Shown one piece after another: positions 7,351 through 14,513 of a stretch of DNA of 22,560 nt (position 1 is its first letter; every line of letters starts with the position of its first letter). The stretch comes from CBCXVS01 sp965178525. GTDB lineage: Bacteria > Tectomicrobia > Entotheonellia > Entotheonellales > Entotheonellaceae. Below the pieces are notes generated by a model. It did not search any database, had not been told where the DNA came from, and saw only the letters and a list, made by a program, of their open reading frames with translations. The position numbers were made by a program, and so were the translations under genes. The stretch is from the NCBI GenBank assembly GCA_965178525.1, contig CBCXVS010000104.1:1-22560 (forward strand), in the 5' to 3' direction.

Positions 7351-7381
7351 GCACACCGGCAGGTCCGCCCTGCTGGTGTGC
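7351..7381. terminator. Bidirectional hairpin between convergent dodecin and dppF genes
   Basis: A 13-bp stem (7351-7363 GCACACCGGCAGG with 7369-7381) has one G-U pair and a 5-base loop, midway between two convergent genes. There is no U-tract on either side, so it is likely a shared but non-canonical terminator. Confidence 0.5.
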
Positions 7382-7420
7382 CGTGATTCGTAGCAAGAGC
7401 AAAACATGGCTTGTACAGCT

Positions 7421-8422
7421 CTATGACTCAAACAGATGACACGCCACAAAATGCCTGCCTCCAGTATCCGTCCAAATCGGTTCCACTTCGCGGCATTTGT
7501 CCATGACCAGCGGACAGCGCGTGTTAAACCGGCAGCCTTGGGGCGGGTTAAACGGTGTCGGCACATCACCGGTGAGAATCATGCGACTCGTCGTTTTCCG
7601 GCGTTTCACCGACGGCACCGCGGAGAGTAAGGCCTGCGTATACGGATGTTTCGGCTCGGCAAAGAGTTGCTCCGTCTCACCCATCTCGGCCAAGCGGCCA
7701 AGGTACATCACCACGACCCGATTGCTCAGGTGACGTACGACACCCAGATCGTGGGAGATAAACAGAAAAGTGAGATCGTACTCGACTTGAATCCGCTGCA
7801 GCAGATTGATAATCTGCGCCTGGATCGAGACATCGAGGGCGGACACGGGCTCATCCGCCACGATGAATTTGGGATTCATCACCAATGACCGGGCAATGCC
7901 GACGCGCTGGCGTTGACCGCCGGAAAATTCGTGCGGGTACCGGTTATAGTGAAATGGCGCCAGCCCCACGACGCGCAGCAGGTCGAGCACACGCTCCTTC
8001 GCCTCTGAGCGGCTCGCCATACGATGGGCGACGAGCGGTTCGCCAATGGCCTCGCCAACGGTGAGGCGCGGATTCAAACTCGCATACGGGTCCTGGAAGA
8101 TAATTTGCATTTGCCGGCGCAGCGGCGACATGGCTTTTTTGTCTAGCGGTGTGAGGTCCCGCTCATCGTAGACGATCCGGCCCTCACTCGGCTCGATCAG
8201 CTTCAGAATGACGCGGCCCGTGGTCGTTTTGCCACAGCCGCTCTCCCCCACAAGACCGAGGGTTTCGCCACTATAAATATCGAACGAAATCCGGTCCACC
8301 GCCTTGATATCCCCGATCTTCTTGGTAAAGACGGCACCACGGGTGACCGGAAAATATTTCGACAGGTCCTTGATCTGTAGCAAAGGTTGGGTTGCTTGAG
8401 TCGCCATGGTACACACTCTCAA
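7421..8422 (-). CDS. dppF: Oligopeptide/dipeptide ABC transporter ATPase, DppF/OppF type
   Basis: This 333-residue ATPase of peptide/nickel-type importers has Walker A GESGCGKT (59-66), Q-loop FQDPYASLNP (109-118), signature FSGGQRQR (166-173), Walker B FIVADEP (186-192) and the C-terminal oligopeptide-transporter motif with cysteines (GCRFNTRCP…KC…C), which in some members binds an iron-sulphur cluster. The start overlaps the dppD stop (ATGA), so the two are translationally coupled; an internal ATG at 8407 is an alternative start. No permease (DppB/C) or binding protein lies in the window, so the substrate is unknown and could be peptides, nickel or glutathione. Confidence 0.9.
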   Translation of the reverse strand: MRVCTMATQATQPLLQIKDLSKYFPVTRGAVFTKKIGDIKAVDRISFDIYSGETLGLVGESGCGKTTTGRVILKLIEPSEGRIVYDERDLTPLDKKAMSPLRRQMQIIFQDPYASLNPRLTVGEAIGEPLVAHRMASRSEAKERVLDLLRVVGLAPFHYNRYPHEFSGGQRQRVGIARSLVMNPKFIVADEPVSALDVSIQAQIINLLQRIQVEYDLTFLFISHDLGVVRHLSNRVVVMYLGRLAEMGETEQLFAEPKHPYTQALLSAVPSVKRRKTTSRMILTGDVPTPFNPPQGCRFNTRCPLVMDKCREVEPIWTDTGGRHFVACHLFES

Positions 8423-9432
8423 CTCGTGGTTGCGGCAGCGGGTTTGACAACGTCCGCTTCAAATAATAAGCAGCTCACTTGATGGCTCGGAGCAATGTCT
8501 TTGAGTTGGGGTTCGCGTTCGGCGCAGATCGGCATGGCCATCTTGCAGCGAGGATGAAAACGGCACCCGGACGGGGGATTGATCAGGTTGGGCACAATCC
8601 CTTCAATCGGTTCCAGGTCGGCCTTGCGCTCGGACGCTTCCGGAAAACAGTTGAGCAACCCCTGTGTATACGGATGCTTCGGCGTATTAAAGAGGGTGTC
8701 GGCATCGGTGTACTCGACGATGTTGCCGGCATACATGACGGCCACGCGATCGGCCATCTCACCGATCACGCCCAGATCATGTGTAATGAGCAAAATCGAG
8801 GCGCCCGTCTCCTCCTTGATCTGCTTCATCTCCTCCAGAATCTGCGCCTGAATGGTCACGTCCAACGCCGTCGTGGGCTCATCCGCGATGAGCAATTCCG
8901 GGTTACACGACAAGCCCATCGAAATCATCACGCGCTGCTTCATGCCGCCGGAAAATTGATGCGGGTAGTCCGACGAGCGGGTATCCGCCGACGGAATGCC
9001 GACCCGCACCATCATGCGGACCGCCCGTTGCAACGCTTCTTTCCAACCAACGTGCTGATGGATCTTGATCGCCTCGCCCACCTGCGCCCCAACGCGGAAC
9101 ACGGGATTGAGCGAAGTCATCGGATCTTGAAAAATCATGGCAATCTTGCCACCGCGTACTTCCTCACACATGCGCTCGGTGGTAAATTGCAGCAGGTCTT
9201 CGCCGTCAAACACGATTTGCCCGTCCACAATCTTTCCGGGTGGATCCTGAATGAGCCGCAGAATGGACAACGCCGTGACCGATTTGCCCGAACCGCTTTC
9301 TCCCACTAGGCCGAGACACTCACTGCGATTGAGGTCGAGGTTCACTCCGTTCAGCGCTTTGACCACACCGTCTTCGGTGTAGAAGTACGTATGCAAATTA
9401 CGAATCGTCAAAAGATTACTGTTGTTCGCCAT
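8419..9432 (-). CDS. dppD: Oligopeptide/dipeptide ABC transporter ATPase, DppD/OppD type
   Basis: This ATPase partner of the downstream DppF-type protein would form a heterodimer with it. With the ATG at 9432 it has 337 residues; an in-frame TTG at 9453 would add 7 but has a poorer ribosome binding site, while AAGGG sits about 9 bases before ATG 9432. Motifs include Walker A GESGSGKS (44-51), FQDPMTSLNPVF (Q-loop), FSGGMKQRV (signature), LLIADEPTTALD (Walker B and D-loop) and the C-terminal GCRFHPRC cysteine motif. This gene pair is preceded by the AT-rich intergenic element at 9470-9534 and lies opposite the CoA-transferase gene. Confidence 0.9.
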   Translation of the reverse strand: MANNSNLLTIRNLHTYFYTEDGVVKALNGVNLDLNRSECLGLVGESGSGKSVTALSILRLIQDPPGKIVDGQIVFDGEDLLQFTTERMCEEVRGGKIAMIFQDPMTSLNPVFRVGAQVGEAIKIHQHVGWKEALQRAVRMMVRVGIPSADTRSSDYPHQFSGGMKQRVMISMGLSCNPELLIADEPTTALDVTIQAQILEEMKQIKEETGASILLITHDLGVIGEMADRVAVMYAGNIVEYTDADTLFNTPKHPYTQGLLNCFPEASERKADLEPIEGIVPNLINPPSGCRFHPRCKMAMPICAEREPQLKDIAPSHQVSCLLFEADVVKPAAATTS

Positions 9433-9469
9433 AATGCCGGCCCTTGCTGACAACGGTTACTCCGTTCCT

Positions 9470-9534
9470 GGACAAAATTAGCAACATCGTTTTTCCAGAG
9501 GAAAAACATGAATTTAATTCTGTTCGGGCACTTA
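9470..9534 (+). repeat. AT-rich intergenic element, copy A
   Basis: It begins GGACAAAATTA and, after exactly 29 diverged bases, carries a 25-bp block that matches the block in copy B (10980-11044) at 19 of 25 positions. The diverged centre contains a perfect 8-bp hairpin GTTTTTCC-AGA-GGAAAAAC (9489-9507). It lies just upstream of dppD (transcribed away) and at the head of the region before the CoA-transferase gene. Confidence 0.5.
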
Positions 9535-9548
9535 CTGCAAGCGCGGTG

Positions 9549-9597
9549 CGCACACCCTAGAGCAACACCGGGCAGGTACGATATCATAGGGTGTGCG
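9549..9597. promoter_or_regulatory. 11-bp inverted repeat in the dppD / CoA-transferase divergent region
   Basis: Perfect arms CGCACACCCTA (9549-9559) and TAGGGTGTGCG (9587-9597) are separated by 27 bases. The pair lies midway between two divergent genes and could be an operator pair or a hairpin. No promoter hexamers were assigned with confidence. The rest of the 310-bp region holds no visible gene. Confidence 0.35.
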
Positions 9598-9742
9598 TCG
9601 TGTCAATCAGAAGCCACGGCGGCGTACCTTGCCCCTGAAAGGACTTTTATTCAGCCGTCCTTGATGTTACAACCATAGACATCAGGGGATAGAAAACCGG
9701 GTACAGACGCCAAAACGGCACGGCAAGAAAGGGAATCCACGG

Positions 9743-10969
9743 GTGGAAACGCACGGCGGAACACACGAGACCCGACCAACACGTCCTCTCAGCGGGATGC
9801 GCGTTTTGGAGATAGGCCAGCTCATTGCGGGGCCGTTTACCGCGAGTATCCTCGGCTATTTCGGGGCCGAGGTGATCAAGATCGAACCACCCGGCAAGGG
9901 CGATCCCCTGCGCGTGTGGCGCATTGTCGACAACGGGACCTCGCTCTGGTGGCGCAGCCTGGGGCGTAACAAAAAGTGCATCACGCTCAATTTACACACG
10001 GAGCAGGGCCAGGCGGTCGCCCGCCAATTGGCGGATCAGGTCGACGTGTTGGTGGAAAATTTCCGGCCGGGAACCATGGAACAGTGGGGTCTGGGACCGG
10101 ATGCGTTGAAGGCGACCAATCCCGGCCTCATTTATGCCCGTATCTCGGGCTACGGCCAAACCGGTCCCTACGCCACTCGGCCCGGCTTTGCCTCCGTTTG
10201 TGAAGGGATCGGCGGGTTTCGCTATATGAATGGGTTTCCCGGTGAGGCGCCGGTGCGGCCCAACTTGAGCCTGGGCGATACGCTGGCCGGCCTGCACGCC
10301 GTGCTTGGTATTCTGCTCGCCTACATCCAGCGTGGCAAGCCCAGTAGCGGGCAGGGTCAGGTCGTCGATGTGGCGATTTACGAAGCCGTCTTCAATATCC
10401 TCGAAGCCGTGGTGCCGGAGTACGACGGAGCAGGTGTGGTGCGCGAACCCTCCGGTTCAACCCTCACTGGTATCGTGCCGACCAATACCTATCGGTGCCG
10501 GGATGGCAAGTACGTCGTCATCGGCGGCAATGGCGATTCCATCTTCCAGCGGCTCATGCGCACGGCTGGCCGCCCGGAGATGGCCACGGATCCCCGGTTC
10601 GCGGATAACACCGGCCGCGTCGCTCACGAAGCGGAGATCGATGCGGTCATTTCGGCCTGGACATCCTCTCTGGATGCCTCGGAGGTCCTCCGGCAATTGG
10701 AAACTGCCGCCGTGCCGGCCGGCCCGATTTACAGCGTCGTGGACATGTTCAACGATCCCCACTTCCACGCGCGTGGTCTATTCCAGGAAGTGGAAGTGGA
10801 CGGTAAATCCCTCAAAATTCCCGCGTTGGTTCCGAAACTCAGCGACACGCCAGGCGGCACGGACTGGCCCGGCCCAGCCGTGGGTGCGCATAATGACGAC
10901 ATCTTCAAAGGGATGCTTGGCATGTCGGAGGCCGAACTCGATACCCTCCGCGGCGAAGGGATTATTTAA
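9743..10969 (+). CDS. CaiB/BaiF family (class III) CoA-transferase
   Basis: This 408-residue class III CoA-transferase would move CoA between organic acids (formyl-CoA, carnitinyl-CoA, succinyl-CoA and similar pairs). Typical family segments are visible: the N-terminal PLSGMRVLEIGQLIAGPF, a Rossmann-like GAEVIKIEPP (41-50), YARISGYGQTGPY (131-143), and LSLGDTLAGLHAVLG, whose D179 aligns by position with the catalytic aspartate of the family (Asp169 in formyl-CoA transferase and CaiB). The start is GTG at 9743 with AAAGGGA about 9 bases upstream; ATG 9797 would cut into the conserved N-terminus. It is flanked on both sides by related AT-rich elements. The substrate cannot be inferred, as no acyl-CoA partner genes are adjacent. 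Confidence 0.92.
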   Translation: METHGGTHETRPTRPLSGMRVLEIGQLIAGPFTASILGYFGAEVIKIEPPGKGDPLRVWRIVDNGTSLWWRSLGRNKKCITLNLHTEQGQAVARQLADQVDVLVENFRPGTMEQWGLGPDALKATNPGLIYARISGYGQTGPYATRPGFASVCEGIGGFRYMNGFPGEAPVRPNLSLGDTLAGLHAVLGILLAYIQRGKPSSGQGQVVDVAIYEAVFNILEAVVPEYDGAGVVREPSGSTLTGIVPTNTYRCRDGKYVVIGGNGDSIFQRLMRTAGRPEMATDPRFADNTGRVAHEAEIDAVISAWTSSLDASEVLRQLETAAVPAGPIYSVVDMFNDPHFHARGLFQEVEVDGKSLKIPALVPKLSDTPGGTDWPGPAVGAHNDDIFKGMLGMSEAELDTLRGEGII

Positions 10970-10979
10970 ATAAGTGGTC

Positions 10980-11044
10980 GGACAAAATTAATTTTACAGA
11001 TTCCCGTGAGATATTTTACGAAATTAATTTTGCTTCGGTACTTA
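10980..11044 (+). repeat. AT-rich intergenic element, copy B
   Basis: This is the second copy of the element at 9470-9534: GGACAAAATTA, then 29 bases, then a 25-bp block sharing 19 of 25 positions (GAAATTAATTTTG… against GAATTTAATTCTG…). It lies immediately before the DUF3108 gene and probably includes its promoter or operator. Confidence 0.5.
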
Positions 11045-11052
11045 AAATATCT
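10983..11052. promoter_or_regulatory. Two interleaved inverted repeats upstream of the DUF3108 gene
   Basis: CAAAATTAATTT (10983-10994) pairs with AAATTAATTTTG (11021-11032), and AGATATTTTA (11009-11018) pairs with TAAAATATCT (11043-11052). Both are perfect (12 and 10 bp) and their arms interleave, as in a pseudoknot or two overlapping operators. The second pair ends 11 bases before the gene start. Confidence 0.45.
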
Positions 11053-11063
11053 GAGTAGGTCAT

Positions 11064-11840
11064 ATGCGGCTCTCACGTTGGATTCTCTTCATCGCGTTCG
11101 GTTGTACGCTATCCATGCCGGACGGCGTGGGCCGTGCCTCATCTTCACCCACGGGCTTACCGTTCCGGGTCGGCGAGTCGCTTACCTATGAAGTCAGTTG
11201 GTTGGGCGTCCGGGTCGGGAAAGCGACGATGCGGATCGAGCCGGCGTCACACCCCACAGGAGATGAGGTCTTACACCTGATCTCCCTGGCGCGTACCTAT
11301 CCGTTTTTCGATACCTTCTATAAAGTTGACGATCGGGTCGAGAGCCTGTTTGATCCCTGTACGCTTGTCCCACGCTTTTTTCGTATCGGGCAGCGTGAAG
11401 GGCGATATCGCAACGATCGTGAGATGATCTTCGATCAGTCTAACCACCGCGTCACCTACCGCAAAAACGACAAGCCGCCCCAGATCATCACCACTGACAC
11501 CACCGTCCAGGATCCGCTCTCGGTACTCTATGCGGTGCGGACGATGCCGTTGCCCGTTGGGCAATCGATCTCGGTGCCGATTTTCGACCGTGGCAAGACC
11601 TGGGTTGCCAAAGTCCGGGTCGTGAAACGCGAGCGCCTCACCCTGTCGATCGGTGCGATCAATACGATCAAAGTGCAGCCGTTCGTGCACGGCTCTGGAA
11701 TCTTTCGCCACAAAGGGAATATTTTCGTCTGGCTAAGCGATGACGCGCAGCGTATCCCGGTGCAGATGAGCAGCAATATTCTGATCGGCGCCGTCAAAGC
11801 CCGCTTGATCGAGGCCCAAGGCGTCGATTTAACGCAATAA
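11064..11840 (+). CDS. DUF3108 domain-containing exported protein
   Basis: This 258-residue protein has a signal peptide (MRLSRWILFIAFGC…, cleavage near residue 25). The mature part starts with a pattern typical of DUF3108 (FRVGESLTYEVSWLGVRVGKATMRIE) and continues with beta-rich segments (DPLSVLYAVRTMPLPVGQ; IPVQMSSNILIGAVKARLIEAQG). DUF3108 proteins are periplasmic or outer-membrane-associated and functionally uncharacterised. It starts a plus-strand run that leads into the phosphatase-like gene 20 bases later. No catalytic residues can be named. Confidence 0.88.
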   Translation: MRLSRWILFIAFGCTLSMPDGVGRASSSPTGLPFRVGESLTYEVSWLGVRVGKATMRIEPASHPTGDEVLHLISLARTYPFFDTFYKVDDRVESLFDPCTLVPRFFRIGQREGRYRNDREMIFDQSNHRVTYRKNDKPPQIITTDTTVQDPLSVLYAVRTMPLPVGQSISVPIFDRGKTWVAKVRVVKRERLTLSIGAINTIKVQPFVHGSGIFRHKGNIFVWLSDDAQRIPVQMSSNILIGAVKARLIEAQGVDLTQ

Positions 11841-11860
11841 AGAATGGATGTACGAGGCGC

Positions 11861-12319
11861 ATGATGGAGACTCGACACGGCCTATCGCAATTGTTGTTCC
11901 TATGCTCAGGGAACTATTACCGCAGCCGCTTCGCCGAGATGTTGTTCAATACGCATGTTAGAGACAAGGGTGTGCCGTGGACGGCGTTCTCACGTGGGCT
12001 TGTCGTCGATCGTCTGACGACTAATATCGGCCCCATCTCTTCCCATACGGTCCGGGGGTTGGCGGCGCGGGGGATTGTGCTCTCCGAGCAGAGCCGCTTT
12101 CCCGTACAGCTCCATGAACAGGATCTGGTCACCGCCCATATCATTATCGCCCTCAAAGAAGTGGAGCATCGGCCGATGCTCACGCAGCGTTTCCCCGGCT
12201 GGCCCGATCGTGTGGAATACTGGCATATCGACGATGTCGATGGCGCCACCCCGGCGGAGGCCCTGGCGGCGATCGAGCGGGAAGTCCTCCGGCTCCTGAG
12301 CCAGTTGTCCGGAACCTGA
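11861..12319 (+). CDS. Low molecular weight phosphatase-like protein
   Basis: This 152-residue protein has the low-molecular-weight tyrosine phosphatase P-loop CSGNYYRSR (C15-x5-R21), preceded by a hydrophobic strand (LLFLCSGN). The second cysteine found in many family members (C-x4-C-R) is replaced by Tyr20. The usual DP acid-loop is not exact: the candidate general acid is D124 or D125 in HIDDVDG, without the proline. It could dephosphorylate protein phosphotyrosine or act like arsenate-reductase relatives; the sequence does not decide. It follows the DUF3108 gene and precedes the MoxR/Bat operon. An alternative start is ATG 11864. Confidence 0.8.
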   Translation: MMETRHGLSQLLFLCSGNYYRSRFAEMLFNTHVRDKGVPWTAFSRGLVVDRLTTNIGPISSHTVRGLAARGIVLSEQSRFPVQLHEQDLVTAHIIIALKEVEHRPMLTQRFPGWPDRVEYWHIDDVDGATPAEALAAIEREVLRLLSQLSGT

Positions 12320-12536
12320 CTCGGCTTACGGGTACACCGACTGCTCTATGGCCTGACCTCTTGATATAAACCGTTCCCGCAGCAGGAATATAGAGCGCCC
12401 CAATGGGGTTGTCACGGTGAGCACGGTCTCCCCTGACGTGCACAACCCTCTTGACAAGATTTCCCTGCTCCCAAACAATTATCTTGACTCGTTATCACCC
12501 GTGGCCGTGACATGGCGCAGGAGAAGGAATCCTTCG

Positions 12537-13526
12537 ATGTCCCTTGATGTCAGAGAAATCGGCGCGTTAGTCGAACAGCACAGCCGCTTCGTACATGACC
12601 TGATGGAGGCCATGGAGCAAGTCATCGTTGGGCAGCAATACATGCTCGAACGGCTCCTGGTAGGGTTGCTCGCCAATGGTCATGTGCTGCTCGAAGGGGT
12701 GCCGGGCTTGGCCAAAACCCGTGCGGTGACGACGCTGTCACAGGCGTTGCACGCGGACTATCAACGGGTGCAGTTCACCCCGGATTTGCTGCCGGCCGAC
12801 TTGATCGGCACGCTGATTTATCAGCCACAATCGGGGGAATTTCGGGTGCGCAAGGGGCCGGTTTTTGCCAATATCGTATTGGCGGATGAAATCAATCGCG
12901 CCCCGGCCAAAGTGCAAAGCGCGCTCCTCGAAGCCATGCAGGAAGGGCAGGTGACCATTGGCGAGGAGAGTTTTCTGCTGCCGCAACCCTTTCTCGTCCT
13001 GGCCACCCAAAACCCGCTGGAACAGGAGGGCACGTATCCCCTGCCGGAAGCCCAGGTCGACCGATTCATGCTGAAACTCAAAATCACCTACCCCAGCCGT
13101 GAAGAAGAGTTACAGATCCTGGAACGGATGGCCTTGACGCAGGTACAGCCTACGATTAAAGCGGTGGTGAACACCGAAGACATTCTGCAGGTGCGGAGCG
13201 TGGTAGACGCCATCTACCTCGATGACAAGGTGAAACAGTATATCGTCGATATCGTCTACGCCTCGCGCGAACCGCATACCTGCGGTCTCGATATCGGCCC
13301 TTATATCGACTGCGGCGCCTCGCCTCGCGCCACGATTTATCTGGCGCTGGCGTCTAAAGCCTATGCCTTCCTCAAGGGGCGGGGATATGTGACGCCGCAA
13401 GATGTCAAGTCCATCGGCACAGACGTTCTGCGGCATCGCGTCCTCACCACATATGAGGCCGAAGCGGCCGAGGTGACGTCGGAAAACTTGATTCAGCAGA
13501 TTTTCGATCACTTGCCGGTGCCCTAA
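12537..13526 (+). CDS. moxR: MoxR family AAA+ ATPase
   Basis: This cytoplasmic AAA+ ATPase of the MoxR family acts with vWA-domain partners as a chaperone for protein complexes. With ATG 12537 it has 329 residues: Walker A GVPGLAKT (54-61), Walker B IVLADEINRA (113-122), sensor 1 LATQNP (155-160), and the lid domain (AAA_lid_2) near the C-terminus. An upstream in-frame GTG at 12417 would add 40 residues without similarity to MoxR. GCAGGAGAAGG about 9 bases before 12537 supports the shorter form. It is the first gene of the moxR-DUF58-bat operon. A TTGACA at 12451-12456 upstream could be a promoter element, but no good -10 follows. Confidence 0.94.
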   Translation: MSLDVREIGALVEQHSRFVHDLMEAMEQVIVGQQYMLERLLVGLLANGHVLLEGVPGLAKTRAVTTLSQALHADYQRVQFTPDLLPADLIGTLIYQPQSGEFRVRKGPVFANIVLADEINRAPAKVQSALLEAMQEGQVTIGEESFLLPQPFLVLATQNPLEQEGTYPLPEAQVDRFMLKLKITYPSREEELQILERMALTQVQPTIKAVVNTEDILQVRSVVDAIYLDDKVKQYIVDIVYASREPHTCGLDIGPYIDCGASPRATIYLALASKAYAFLKGRGYVTPQDVKSIGTDVLRHRVLTTYEAEAAEVTSENLIQQIFDHLPVP

Positions 13527-13528
13527 TT

Positions 13529-13560
13529 AGCTATCAGCTATCAGCTATCAGCTATCAGCT
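13529..13560 (+). repeat. Heptamer array (AGCTATC)x4
   Basis: Four exact 7-bp units plus AGCT follow directly after the moxR stop (TAA 13524-13526). A diverged inverted copy (AGCTGATAGCTGACAGCT) lies at 13599-13616, so the two arrays can pair into a long imperfect hairpin around the T-tract hairpin between them. Confidence 0.9.
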
Positions 13561-13570
13561 AAAAGGCTGG

Positions 13571-13598
13571 AAGAAGAAATCCTGTATCTTCTTTTTTT
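13571..13598 (+). terminator. Weak hairpin with T-tract between moxR and the DUF58 gene
   Basis: A 7-bp stem AAGAAGA (13571-13577) with TCTTCTT (13587-13593) has a 9-base loop and is followed by five more T residues. It resembles an intrinsic terminator but has a low-GC stem. Inside the operon it may attenuate rather than stop transcription. Confidence 0.4.
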
Positions 13599-13616
13599 AG
13601 CTGATAGCTGACAGCT
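13599..13616 (+). repeat. Inverted heptamer copy (AGCTGAT/AGCTGAC)
   Basis: Two and a half 7-bp units are the reverse complement of the AGCTATC array at 13529-13560 with one change. They end 21 bases before the next gene. No Shine-Dalgarno sequence is visible between them and the ATG at 13638. Confidence 0.8.
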
Positions 13617-13637
13617 TTTAAAAATCTTACGTTTCCT

Positions 13638-14513
13638 ATGTTGCCAACAGAACTCTTTACATACGTTCGGCAGATTCATATCCGCACCCGGCGCCTGGTA
13701 AACGATGTCTTTGCCGGGGAGTACCATAGCGCTTTCAAGGGCCGGGGCATGGAGTTTGCCGAAGTGCGGGACTATACGCCAAGCGATGACATTCGCACTA
13801 TCGACTGGAATGTCACGGCCCGTATGGGGCAGCCCTACGTCAAGCAGTACGTGGAAGAGCGTGAGCTGACGGTCATGTTGCTGGTGGATTTAAGCGCCTC
13901 GGGACAATTTGGCACGGTGCAAAAACTCAAAACGGAAATCGCCACGGAATTGTGCGCCGTGTTGGCGATGAGCGCCATTACCAATAACGACAAGGTCGGC
14001 CTCATTCTATTCACGGATCAGATCGAGAAGTTCATCCCGCCACAAAAGGGCAAGCACCATGTTTTGCGTGTGATCCGCGAGGTGCTCTATTTTCGCCCGC
14101 AACACCGCGGGACGGATATGGGGCTGGCGCTGGAATATCTGCACCGGATTAGCCGCCGGCGTTCGGTCTGTTTCTTGGTGTCGGATTTTTTGGCATCCGA
14201 CTATGACATCCCTCTACGCATCGCGCGGCGGCGCCATGACATCATTCCCATTAGTATTGCGGATCAACGCGAGTTCAGTTTGCCCCGGCTCGGCTTCGTG
14301 CGGTTGCAGGATTTGGAAACCGGCGAGCATATTCTCGTCGACACGTCGAGCGCCAAAGTGCGGCAGCAATATCAACAGCGCCGAGAAGCCGCCGTGGCAC
14401 AACGTCGGCAATTGTTTCAGGCGCTCGGGCTTGACACAATCGAACTCCGCACGGATGAGCCGTATATTATTCCGCTCATGCGCTTTTTTCGCCAACGGGA
14501 ACGACGAAGATGA
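13638..14513 (+). CDS. DUF58 domain protein (vWA-like, MoxR partner)
   Basis: This 291-residue cytoplasmic protein is of the DUF58 family. It has the hallmark FKGRGMEFAEVRDYTPSDDIRTIDWNVTARMG region (from about residue 33) and a vWA fold with MIDAS start D84-L-S-A-S. DUF58 proteins are encoded next to moxR almost universally and are thought to link the AAA+ ATPase to its targets. The start fits the family's conserved N-terminus (RRLVNDVFAGEYHS), although no ribosome binding site is seen, the heptamer arrays lying immediately upstream. Its stop overlaps the next start by 4 bases. Confidence 0.93.
   Translation: MLPTELFTYVRQIHIRTRRLVNDVFAGEYHSAFKGRGMEFAEVRDYTPSDDIRTIDWNVTARMGQPYVKQYVEERELTVMLLVDLSASGQFGTVQKLKTEIATELCAVLAMSAITNNDKVGLILFTDQIEKFIPPQKGKHHVLRVIREVLYFRPQHRGTDMGLALEYLHRISRRRSVCFLVSDFLASDYDIPLRIARRRHDIIPISIADQREFSLPRLGFVRLQDLETGEHILVDTSSAKVRQQYQQRREAAVAQRRQLFQALGLDTIELRTDEPYIIPLMRFFRQRERRR

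Noticed and set aside
8479..9309. 276-codon plus-strand frame antisense to dppD
   Set aside because: It has His/Arg-rich shadow composition and no family resemblance; dppD on the other strand is unmistakable.
13529..13616. CRISPR-like appearance of clustered repeats
   Set aside because: Units are 7 bp, contiguous and without spacers; this is a tandem array, not CRISPR. No cas gene is present.
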